Shown in pieces: positions 47,083 to 56,556 of a stretch of 64,000 nucleotides of DNA; the first letter of the stretch is position 1; each line of letters starts with the position of its first letter. The notes under the pieces are model-generated. The model did no database searches, was not told where the DNA came from, and saw only the letters and a list, made by a program, of their open reading frames with translations. Source of the DNA: Cladobotryum mycophilum (lineage: Eukaryota > Ascomycota > Sordariomycetes > Hypocreales > Hypocreaceae); assembly GCA_036429605.1 (NCBI GenBank), contig CM071589.1:1116001-1180000 (forward strand), read 5' to 3'. A program made the translations under genes and the position numbers.

Positions 47083-48843
47083 CTACGTCGCCCATGTAAG
47101 ATCGCCATCCTTCATCATCAACTCCACACTATCAAACAGCCGCTCATTATCGGCCCAGAACTTCTTCAGTCTATCAAAGAGTTCTTCCCGGTTGAAATCC
47201 GTATAAATCTTCATGGCATCAAGTTCAATACCCAAGGCTGCGAGAATCTGCTTCTTCTCGTGGTTTCCTAGGCAGGAGAGGGGAGTATGAAGGACCTGGG
47301 AGAGAAAGAGGATGGTGGCGGCGGTGTGGGCTTGGTTGAAGCTGTTGCGAACGTCTTGCATGGCATCTAAAACTGGAAGAGATTTTTGTTAGAAACATGG
47401 TAGATAGTTTAGAATTCCACGGTAAGGGGTGCAAATAGAAGGGGGCTTACCTGCTGCGACATTTTCCTTCTTCTTTTCAATGGCTTCAATTTTCTTGGAG
47501 CCAATCCGCTTAAGGACTGCCCCTTCCACAGCGACAGCAGCTTCTACGCCGTAGATTTTCAGCGCAAACCATCCAACAGGATGCCACCAGCAGACAGTGG
47601 CAACGGCGGCGGCCACACCAGTGACAAGATGGAAATGGCCGTGTTTGCGGACATGAGAGGAGTCGCGTCGGTCATCATAGTCGGCGATGGACGTGTCGGC
47701 GAGGATGCGCATCTGGCGCTCGACAGATTCGAACCCGAGAATTGCAACGCCAAGGTCCATCAGCAGTTGATATAGATCCTGGTTACCGAGTCCTGTCGTA
47801 GGAGCGAGATGCCATAGGTCAGTTTTGTTCAGGAATTTAGATAATGCGGTGATGAAAATGGGAAAGGGGAGGGGGAGGTCTTACTCTGTTCCTTAAGAGG
47901 CGAGCTTAATAGCTCAAACTTGATGAGGCCGCGGTATTTGAGCAAGAGCTTGGATGCTTCTCGCCATTCAATACGCCCCCCAGTATCCAGGGCCTGTCCC
48001 GACCGGTAGCTAATACGGGCGGGCAGGGTAGATTGGTCAATGTGGAAAGGATTCTCGATGACACTCTGCAACGGGGCGAGAATCCTGACATGGGTATAGT
48101 ACCTCTTGTAGTCGTCGGGAACTGCGATGGGATACATGTTCATGGCGGGGCTGGATGCCTTGATACTCTTAGGGAAAGCACCAACGCATCGAGGGACGGT
48201 TTCTATGAACACGTCACGAACTTGAGTCTTGCAGACGCCATCAGGGTCGTTGTACGAGCGTTCCGCATGATGAAAATCGACCTTTTAACATACCAGGGTT
48301 AGCATGTCAGTAGGGCTCGCGACGTTTTCGGAGTTTATGCTATAGATAATGGTTTACCTCTACTGGAACGAAATGATCGCGCTCGCTCTCATTATCAGAG
48401 TTAAAAGAACTCACCGCCTTAACGGTCCATGGGCCGATGGGGCCGTGATGAAACTCAGCGGCTAGCCGTTCGTTATAGGCGAGGCATCTCCCACGAGGGG
48501 TGAGATGCCATAGCTGGAACCGAAGGACGAGGGGACCAGGTTCGACGACATCGTGGCCATGTGCGGCCTGATCATAGGCTGGTGATGAATTACCAGATGT
48601 GCTGGGCTGTTCCTTATCGAGAGGCATGTCGACGGCTTGTTTGCTCGTGCTGAGATGCACAACGCTTTCAATGTGATGAATTGCCTTTTGCCTTATGCGA
48701 TGTTGATGTGAATCATACAGAGGTAGGAATTCCTCTGATGGGTATTTGGCGGAGGAAAGGGAGAATACATATGGCTTTACTAATACATGCGGGAGGCAAA
48801 CCCAATAATCGCAAATCGTCCACCACCCAGCGCCTACCAGCAA
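47083..48843 (-). CDS. Unrecognised fungal protein, four exons
   Basis: Exons 48843-48358, 48281-47885, 47792-47451 and 47366-47083 join in phase with good GT-AG borders (GTAAAC...AAAAG, GTAAGA...GACAG, GTAAGC...TTTAG) to give about 502 aa. Such consistent splicing supports a real gene. The middle has an amphipathic to hydrophobic segment (LVTGVAAAVATVCWWHPVGWFALKIYG) that could be a membrane helix or membrane-associated hairpin. It is followed by a Lys/Glu helix (KRIGSKKIEAIEKKKENVA) and a helical C-terminus. No enzyme motif or signal peptide is visible. It is convergent with the ankyrin-CorA gene, with only about 185 bp between them. Function unknown. Confidence 0.7.
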
Positions 48844-49156
48844 GGCGTCCAGTTGGAGGGGTTTTTTCCTTCAACACTTCAATTTGTTTTTCCACCGACC
48901 AGCTTCTTCATCTTTTTCCTACAGCCTCATCACTATATCTGGGTTCATTTCCAAGGGTAGTCGAGCAAAATGCGTGGCCAACATCTCGTCAAAGTGCCGC
49001 GCTGGCTCTGCAGGGGGCCGTAAAGAGGCTTGATGGTACGACCATGTGAAAGAAGAAAAGAGATGCATATACATATATCCAGAAGAACTCGATTAATCCA
49101 AAGACGCCAGAAAAACTCTTCTCTCGACTTGTCGTGCCTTCTGGGTCATCCTCATC
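48844..49156. promoter_or_regulatory. Divergent promoter region
   Basis: About 310 bp between two genes of unknown function that are transcribed apart. No other feature seen. Confidence 0.35.
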
Positions 49157-49911
49157 ATGTCGCACAATGAGATGGAGTACCCCGACGAGGAATACTTGGG
49201 CAATTTGGACGCCTTCCTACAACTCCGACAATACCGAAGCCTCTCTCTGGAAGAAGCCATCGATCTTGCACCGCACAGTCATGACAACCCTGCTCTCACA
49301 AACGAGGAAATGTCGTGCCTCCGCAGACTCGGTCATGAAGATATCTGGTGTAAGTTCGAGTCGTACCGACAATCGGCGAAGCACTACACGAACAAGTACC
49401 ACGGATGCTGCAAACGCGCCATGCAGGAGAAGGAAGAAGAGATAAAAAGCCTTGAGACGAAACTCAAGACATACCGGGGCGCCCTGACGCGAGATCTGAT
49501 GAGAATGGATCGCCTGATGACCATGGCGCTGACAAAATATGCGTTGTTGCTTTCCTCAACAGGGCATCTAAACATGTAGGTTTATCCAAGTTACTTCGGA
49601 TTCCATATGCTTACGCTAGGAAAATCCTCAAAAGCTCCTTTGGCATGGCCATCTTCTCATTCCTCTTGCTTCCTTTTTACAAGAACCAAGTCCTTTATAC
49701 AATCCCTCTAATGTGTTCAATGTATTATTTGAGGAAGTACTGTGCCGCAAAGTATCTCTGGGATAGGGCAATTATCAAGATGTGCCAGGGTAGGTTGAAT
49801 GCCTTGATCCGAAGCTTGGAAGAGGACAGGGTGAATGAGAAGACCTGGACGGCATTGGATGGATTCTCGTTCCAACTTCTGCATCATCTGGACATTTGCA
49901 TTTATCCATGA
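49157..49911 (+). CDS. Unrecognised small membrane protein with a coiled coil
   Basis: Two exons (49157-49575, 49620-49911) with a 44-nt intron GTAGGT...CTAG give 236 aa. The acidic N-terminus (MSHNEMEYPDEEYLGNLDAF) leads into a charged helix (KRAMQEKEEEIKSLETKLKTYRG) likely to form a coiled coil. Then a hydrophobic hairpin (FGMAIFSFLLLPFYKNQVLYTIPLMCSMYYL) that may be two short membrane segments, and a helical C-terminus. I know of no family. Gene order and style suggest a lineage-specific gene next to the ankyrin-CorA block. Confidence 0.62.
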
Positions 49912-52235
49912 TTACGGTTCTGCTGATGATTCAATGCAACTGAATTTGCTCTGTCTTGTTGAAGAGTGGCTTCTCGACGGGAAGACATTGGAAAGCTTGT
50001 CGAGTAACTGTGGGAGTGAGAGTGGGTGTGTAGGGTATGGGTGCTATTAGTAGTGTAAGACCAATTGAGAAAAGTGGCTTGCAAAATTCATCAAAGAAAT
50101 GTCGTGACATGGCTGGTGTTGCTGAAATGCCAGATTTTGCTAGCCTCAATTGACTTCCACTACTCCTGGGAGAGAACCGACTGCTGTCATCTTGAGATGG
50201 ACCTGAGATTTGAGGCAGCATTGGCCAGGCCCCCAGTACCGCATGCATGTCTGCAAGGGGCAGCACAACAAGACGAGAGAGAAGTTGCCAAGGTCATTTG
50301 AGCAATGCCGCCACATAATGAGCACTGTCGACTATAAGATGACGAAAAAGTAACTTGGCCACTACGCCAACGTCGCACTGCAGAAACGAAGGTTCGGGGC
50401 TCTCTCTCTCTGCTGTGTGTCTCTGTTGCGTGTCTCTCAGGGTTGCAAGGCATCGTGACATTGGGAAAAGCTTGGCAACATAAGCTTGAATGTTCGCGTG
50501 GCGAGTCGAGGGATGCCAATTGGATGCCGAAATAAATCCACACGAGATTTGGCCATGCAGGCACAGACCAGCTTGGCTTGTCTTGTTTGTTTGCACATGT
50601 GAGTAGGGGGTGATGTGATGGTATGGTATGGTATGGTATGGTGTGGTGTGTGGTGTTTCGTGATGGCGCACTATAATTGAGCCATTATGGTGGCCAGTCA
50701 GTCAGTCCGTCAGTCAGGCAGTCAGGCCAAACTGAAAATTTGCTGCTTTAGCCCCCGCTCTTCGTCATGCGCAAATGGCATTGAAGGATGTTGGTCCGTG
50801 GTTGGTGAAGTTGCATGGAGGGAATGGTTGAATGAGTGGCTGTGATAAATCAATCCATCAAGGATCCATTGAGGAAAATAAATTAGGGCTGCAACGGAAG
50901 CAACCAAGGAAACGGCAACTAAGGGGAAAAAATTGCATGGGCAGGCAACATCCATGGTGGCAGATTCGTAACTGCCTTGGCTGTTGTGTCTCTTCTTGCT
51001 GCTCATTCCCTTCTGTACCTGTTTATTCCCCTTGTATCTGTCTATGTCTCTTGTATCTGTCCATCCCTCTTGTCGCTGCTCGTTCCCTCGTGTATCTGTT
51101 TATTTCTTCTGTATCCGTCTATTCCTCTTGTATCTGTTTATCCCCTTTGTTTCCATTTATTCCTCGAGTGTTGTTAATGAATTAGATACTTTGCAAAAAA
51201 ACAAAAACAAAAAAAAAGCTCTGATCCGGAGTTGCTGCTGTTGTTTTTTCCAAGTCCTTCGCAAGGCTTGCATTAGCGTCTCCATTTCCGGCATTCTATT
51301 ACCTACAATAAACTCCAAGGCCTGCCCCAAGCAAACGTGCTACAGCGGCCTCGTGACGCACACCAGCTTCGTCAGAGGGCGAGGGGGCCACTAAAAATGC
51401 GTCAGAAGGGACACCGAGACTTCCAGGCTCTCCTCACTAAAGAAAAAGTCCAACTCTAGGCGCTCTCCGAGGAGAAAGCGAGCAAGCACTGACCACACAA
51501 GCAGCTAGCAGGGCAACTGGGGCAAAATGTTCAGCGCATCTAGGCCCCACTGCTGTCCGGCTTGCAGCGGAAGAGAGGGAACCAAGACATGCAACCTCGC
51601 AAAAGAAGGAAGAAGGAAAAAAAAAATTATTTCCCAAGTTAATTTGGCGTCATGCACTTGCAAGGGACAAGGACACTACCAACACCACCCAGGGGGCCAC
51701 TACAACGTAGCGTTTTGCGGGGGTGAATCCCTCCCTGGCACGCCTGGCTCCCCCTCTGCTCCCGCCAAGCACAGCCAAGCATAGCCAAGCAGAGATGGAT
51801 CTGAGTAAAACAGGGGCCGAGATGCATGGTCTAATACGTAAAAAATGGAAACACTTGTGGTATGTGTGTGTGTTTTTTTTTCAATGGGTCTGGTGACCTG
51901 CTTTTTTTCTGTTACTAAATCAAAACCTCTGTTTGGTATTAGTCGACCCGAGGTTTGGGGTGTGTAAGTTCTGGTTCGTGTTTGTGTTTGTATAAGACCT
52001 CCCTTCCCTACCTCACTCACGAGAAGCTCCCACCTCTGCACCTCTTGCGAACAAAGATATATTATACTTGGGCTACCACTTCAATTGCATAAAAATCACT
52101 TCTCCAAGCTTTCAGACAACCTCACGAATATCTCTTTCGTGAATTGGCTCCATACCCACTGAGCTCCACTACTACAACAACAAGAACATCATCACTACTA
52201 TCACCACCACCACTACTACCACTACCACCGCCAAC
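49912..52235. other. Intergenic region, no gene seen
   Basis: 2.3 kb. It includes a GTATGGTATG-type microsatellite near 50618-50650, a GTCAGTCAG tract near 50696-50724, the minisatellite at 50985-51170, and CA/ACC-rich leader sequence of the DUF3602 gene near 52160-52235. Frames are not protein-like. Confidence 0.4.
50985..51170. repeat. Degenerate minisatellite, unit about 19-20 bp (CTTGTATCTGTCTATTCCT-like)
   Basis: About eight imperfect units: CTTGTATCTGTCTATGTCT, CTTGTATCTGTCCATCCCT, CGTGTATCTGTTTATTTCTT and others. In reverse orientation it resembles the array at 41631-41751, which also has a 19-20-bp period. Confidence 0.65.
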
Positions 52236-52660
52236 ATGCCCTCCAACTACGTCTTCACCGAGACCTCTCCCTCCACAACAACCTACATTCGCTCCGGCCG
52301 AGGCGGCGCTGGCAACACCTTCCGTGCCTCAGACATCCCCTCTACTGCTGCTACTTCTTCCTCCACCTCCCAAACCACATCCTCAACCTTGGCGCCCCGG
52401 CGCTTCTTCAGCGGCATCGGCGGCGCTGGCAACGTCCACGAGGCAGACCAGCTGCGCCCCGCCCTCCTCCGCTCCCTCGAGTCCTCCGCGGAGCAGAACC
52501 CCCCGTGGGCTACTGCGGCCGTGGCGGCGCCGGAAATGTCTACCGCCGCAAGACCAGCGATGCGAGCAGCGTCGCCAGCTCCGCGAGTGATGCCAGCTCT
52601 GTGAGCGCAAAGGCCAAGCAGTGGGCCGCCAGAGTGAGCTCCTCCTTCACCAGGGAGTAG
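52236..52660 (+). CDS. DUF3602 protein with repeated GRGGAGN motifs, frame broken at a C6 run
   Basis: The ATG at 52236 opens MPSNYVFTETSPSTTTY. The motif GRGGAGNTF occurs at about residue 21 and GIGGAGNVH at about 60. A third copy, GRGGAGNVYRRKTSDASSV, lies in a different frame that reaches the stop at 52658-52660. The switch is at the C6 run 52499-52504, where one more C would join them into about 141 aa with a Ser/Ala-rich end (SSVASSASDASSVSAKAKQW). Repeated G(R/I)GGAGN motifs define the fungal DUF3602 family. The role is not established; fungal members are small and intrinsically disordered. It is probably intact in the organism. Confidence 0.7.
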
Positions 52661-53826
52661 ACTCGACAATCCAACCAAATCTCTTCTCCCACCTCCGGCG
52701 CATTGGCCGACGAGAACTGTACATTTCAGTTTCATTTGTTTCATTTTTTATAACTTCGAACTACCACATATTCAACAAACACATCACATAGCGGAGCAAT
52801 AATACTAAAAAAGGGAATGGCGTTTTTATTTCGGATCGGATGGAAGGACATGGATGGGATGTTCCATCTTACGATACCCCTCATGTTGGCAAGGGAGCCA
52901 TGGGCAAGGGGGGGGAGGTTTCTCACCCAATGCAATTGGGGAATGCAGCGATATCTGGATTTCGAGCATCAATTTTTATTTTTACGTCTCATATTCAGGG
53001 TTCGATATGAAGGAGTTGACCAAAAGGGTGTACGATGATTAGGATGATTAGCAGGGAAGGAAAAGTTGTTTTTGTTTTTGTTTTTATTTATTCATGTGTG
53101 CAGCGTCACAGCCGGATCAAGCATAGCAAGTTCTTAATGATCAATGTTCAATCACATTATAAACTGTTCCAATCCTAATTCCTGACATGTGACTCTTTCA
53201 ATATACGCTGACGGTCCCCTTACTCTGTTCATCTTCATCCTTTGAAACTAACATCAATGCACCACCGACATGTCATGTCTACGGAACTCGCTTCCTCATA
53301 AATCTTTGACGTGCAAGGAGATATTTGTGAGTACTCAACAGCCGACAAAACTCGGGACGACTTATTATTGAATCGTTCTTCGAGGTGGCTTTGGCTGCTT
53401 AATGGCTGAACCACGCTTCTCCGACCCTCAACGCCCAGAGGCCCATCGAACAGAGGTGACAAACCAATCCTCCAAACATCGGATTCTTTGAGCATCGCTT
53501 TTGGGTAGTTACTGAATCATCTCATCGCAGAAAGTAATGAAAAGTCCGTGTTTGTGTCCATGTTGAGCACTTGCTATCATAATACCACACTCGTTCATAG
53601 CTCCTTGCTCTCGACAAAGCATTCACTGACACTCGAAGAATCCCCAATAGGAAAGTGTTTTTATATATATATATATTCTCACATGACGTACCCCAACAAA
53701 TAACAAATTATTTTCCAAAGCACACATCATCTATTCAAAGACAAAAATAAAGGGGGTGTTTTTTTTTTTAGGATTCCCTCTCGTCTCTAACTCATGGTAA
53801 ATATATACGAATCGACAAAAAAGGAG
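52661..53826. other. Intergenic region, no gene seen
   Basis: AT-rich 3' sequence of the DUF3602 gene, then spacer to the tRNA, with a TA microsatellite near 53662-53673 and a T run near 53759-53770. No gene supported. Confidence 0.4.
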
Positions 53827-53917
53827 TGATTTCGCCCGGGCTCGAACCGGGGACCTTTTCGGTAGGTGTCAACAGAAGATGTTAACGAAATGTCATAACC
53901 AACTAGACCACGAAACC
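53827..53917 (-). tRNA. tRNA-Val (AAC) with a 17-nt intron
   Basis: Reads on the minus strand as a full cloverleaf of 91 nt. Acceptor GGTTTCG pairs with CGAAATC plus discriminator A. The D arm is GTC...GAC. Anticodon stem TTTCG/CGAAA encloses loop TTAACA...C with anticodon AAC. The variable loop is AGGTC and the T arm is CCCGG-TTCGAGC-CCGGG. The extra 17 nt after position 37 is the canonical intron place, giving a 74-nt mature tRNA without CCA. It closely resembles yeast tRNA-Val(AAC). The B box GGTTCGAGCCC is intact. Confidence 0.95.
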
Positions 53918-54500
53918 ATATGTTGTGATTGGTTGTTGAATTCTCGAGGGACGACAAGGGAATTATGAGCTGCGATGGGGGACAATAAACAAGTTGTGAG
54001 ACAAAGGGGGAATGAAGCGAAGAACAAAGAACGAGACCCAAGTATAGACAGTGACAAAGAGCACCAATGCTCATTCGATTTTTTTTAAAAAAATACTCGG
54101 ATTAATAAAGCAAACAACATTCATACCACAAACCATTCATGCACCTCAGGTCTCAGCAACACAACGGGTATCATTAGGCTTTCTCCATCTATCAGACAAA
54201 ACCCTTCACTCCTCCTCCAACCCCTCCATTCCAAATTCCATCACGTATAACCTCATACTTTTCGTAACCAAGCTCTTTTTTCGTAAAAAAAAGGGGGTAT
54301 TACTATAATATTGACCCCGGGCGGCGAACAGCTTGACAGGATTGTTTTATTGTACTTATTGTCAAGGGACACTGTTCGGCAGACAGACAGGTATATAACG
54401 GCATGCTGGGCAAACATGTAGTACAACAACTGCTTCATAAGTGACAACGCCCTCGCTATCATCTGTTGCTCAAAAAGCCTGGACTGTCTTGAATCATAAA
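53918..54500. other. Intergenic region between tRNA and Arp1
   Basis: Upstream of the tRNA and downstream of Arp1. It contains A/T runs but no coding sequence. Confidence 0.35.
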
Positions 54501-55817
54501 TCATGTAAACTTCGTATGAATAATGTCGGGATTCTCATGCCAGTCGTCAATGCTGACAAGCATCTATCTTCTGGGTCAGCACCGGTTCGCAGTCAGGGGT
54601 AACGGGGGGTTTACAAACCTTACGGAAAGTGCTCAGCCCAGCAAGAATACTTCCTCCAATCCACGTTGAATACTTGCGCTCCGGTGGTGCGAAAATCTTT
54701 ATCCTCATGTCCTTGACTGCCAGCTTTTGTAACTCTGTCAGGAGTCGGTCTCCGAAGCCCTTGGTCAGTGTGCTGCCTCCGGAGAGAACAATGTTGCAGT
54801 AAAGCGATTTTCGCAAGTCAAGATCAGTGCGACTGATGGCGTCAACAAGAATCTGATGGACACCTGGGTATTCTTGGCCAATAATCTCAGGGTCAAAAAG
54901 AATCTCGGGGGCTCTGAATCGCTCTGCGCCAATCTGTTGAGTCCGAATTAGTCCCAAGTCCCGGATGACAACCACCATCTGCCAAATCTCACCTTCAACT
55001 TGTGGCCGTCTGGCAAAACGTATTCGGCAAATTTGCTCTCGTTAGGTTTTACTCCGATCCAGTCCCGCTCTTCCTTCTTTGGGTCATGCGCGATATAAGA
55101 GACCTCTTCTTTGATCAACCTAACCACTTCCTTCTCGGCGCTCGTGTGGAAAATGTAGCCGCTCTTGCGCAACAGCGTCTGAAGATATTCTGTAACGTCT
55201 CGCCCCGCGACGTCGATGCGCTGTATACTGCTCGGCATGGCGAAACCTTCGTAGACCGGCACCGCATGCGACACACCATCGCCCGAGTCGAGAACGATAC
55301 CCGTGGTCCGGCCGCTGGCATATAATGAGAGGACTGCTTGGATCGAAGTGTGCAATGCGGGAACATTAAACGTTTCAAAGAGGATCTGAGCTGCTGTGTC
55401 GCGATTGCTTCGAGGGTTGAGCGGGGGCTCTGTCAATAAGACGGGATGCTATACCTCCGGGCGTCAGCTTAACTGTTGCGGTTTGCCGCATTCACACAGA
55501 CCACAAACCTCCTCGCTGAGGGTCTTGAGCCCCTCGCCATAAACGTACTCCCAGATCCTCTCCATATCGTCCCAGTCGGTGACGATACCATGTTCTAGCG
55601 GATAGTGAATCTTGAGCAGACCCCGCAACTCGTTCGAAGCTTTGTTCCCAATGAAGACGTCGCCTTCGAGGGCGCCAGCCAGGACTCTCAGATGCTTGGG
55701 TCGCCCAACCCATGACGGAAACATGCATTTCGGAAGGTCCTCTCCGGCAAAACCAGCACGAATAGTGCCTGACCCGTTGTCGAGGACAATCGGCGCATTG
55801 TGTAATATTTCCGTCAT
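54501..55817 (-). CDS. Actin-related protein 1 (centractin), dynactin filament subunit
   Basis: Arp1 forms the short filament of dynactin, the dynein activator for nuclear and vesicle transport; the Neurospora orthologue is ro-4. Four exons (55817-55509, 55448-54993, 54933-54619, 54563-54501) give exactly 380 aa, the family length. The introns are GTTTGT...GTATAG, GTGAGA...AACAG and GTTTGT...GATAG. The start MTEILHNAPIVLDNGSGTIRAGFAGED carries the phosphate-binding loop. Other blocks: WDDMERIWEYVYGEGLK, LLTEPPLNPRSNRD, VLDSGDGVSHAVPVYEG, NIVLSGGSTLTKGFGDR and KYSTWIGGSILAGLSTF. The last exon supplies MLVSIDDWHENPDIIHTKFT. The gene is intact and divergent from Mbp1. Confidence 0.96.
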
Positions 55818-56556
55818 GATTGCTGGCAGTGTCCAAAGAGAACTCGGTTCTTTGCCGTCTTTCCCCCTCTTTTCAGACTTTCTGTCACTGACTTTGCGGT
55901 TCTTCGCCTTTGTCCCAGGGGAAGTACAGTAGTCAGCTTGCCCAACTTCGTTCGCAACTCCGCAGCATTGGCAAGGTCGCAGCTCCTTGGTGAAAAATTA
56001 ATAGCGCAAATGTATGCAGTTCAGAGTCTGAAGCAGTTTGTCGAGGTCATGCAGGATCGCCGTTGGGAGGGGAGGGGAGGGAGGGGGTGGTTATTTCTTA
56101 TTGTTCTTTGAGGTGCTGGCACTTGGTCCCCTTCACCTTATTTCTGGCAACTCGAACAAGGGAACAAGAGGACAAGGGGGGAGCTTCTTTCAAGCCACTC
56201 AACGCGGTGGCCCGTCCGCACACAAGCCACATCACGTGCATGAACATGGGGAGCCGCTGTGGCGCCTAAGGCAAGAATCTGTTAGTTAAAGTGGTTCGCG
56301 TAGATGCGCGTATCTTCGCTCACAGGCACGCGTCGTAGTCGTGATATTAATTCCAGGTTCTTCAAACAGCCTTGGGGCAACGCCATAGTAGCCGTGAATG
56401 AACATCGACGACAATCATTGCGCCCCGGCTTACACGAATTCGATACCAGTTCGCATTTCCCCACCTCGTCTAGCCGACATTGGCTCAGCGTGCCGTCGAC
56501 CTCCCCCATTGTTGTTTCGGATGCCGTTGTGATACAACTGAGCATCGTCTGTCAAG
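55818..56556. promoter_or_regulatory. Divergent Arp1/Mbp1 promoter
   Basis: 739 bp between the two start codons. It includes a GGGAGGGGAGGG tract near 56070-56085 and an ACGCGT hexamer at 56328-56333. Frames inside are not protein-like. Confidence 0.45.
56328..56333. promoter_or_regulatory. ACGCGT (MCB-type) element upstream of Mbp1
   Basis: The exact MluI cell-cycle box core, 224 bp before the Mbp1 ATG. MBF, the complex containing Mbp1, binds this sequence in yeasts. A 6-mer can occur by chance, so the site is a candidate only. Confidence 0.35.
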
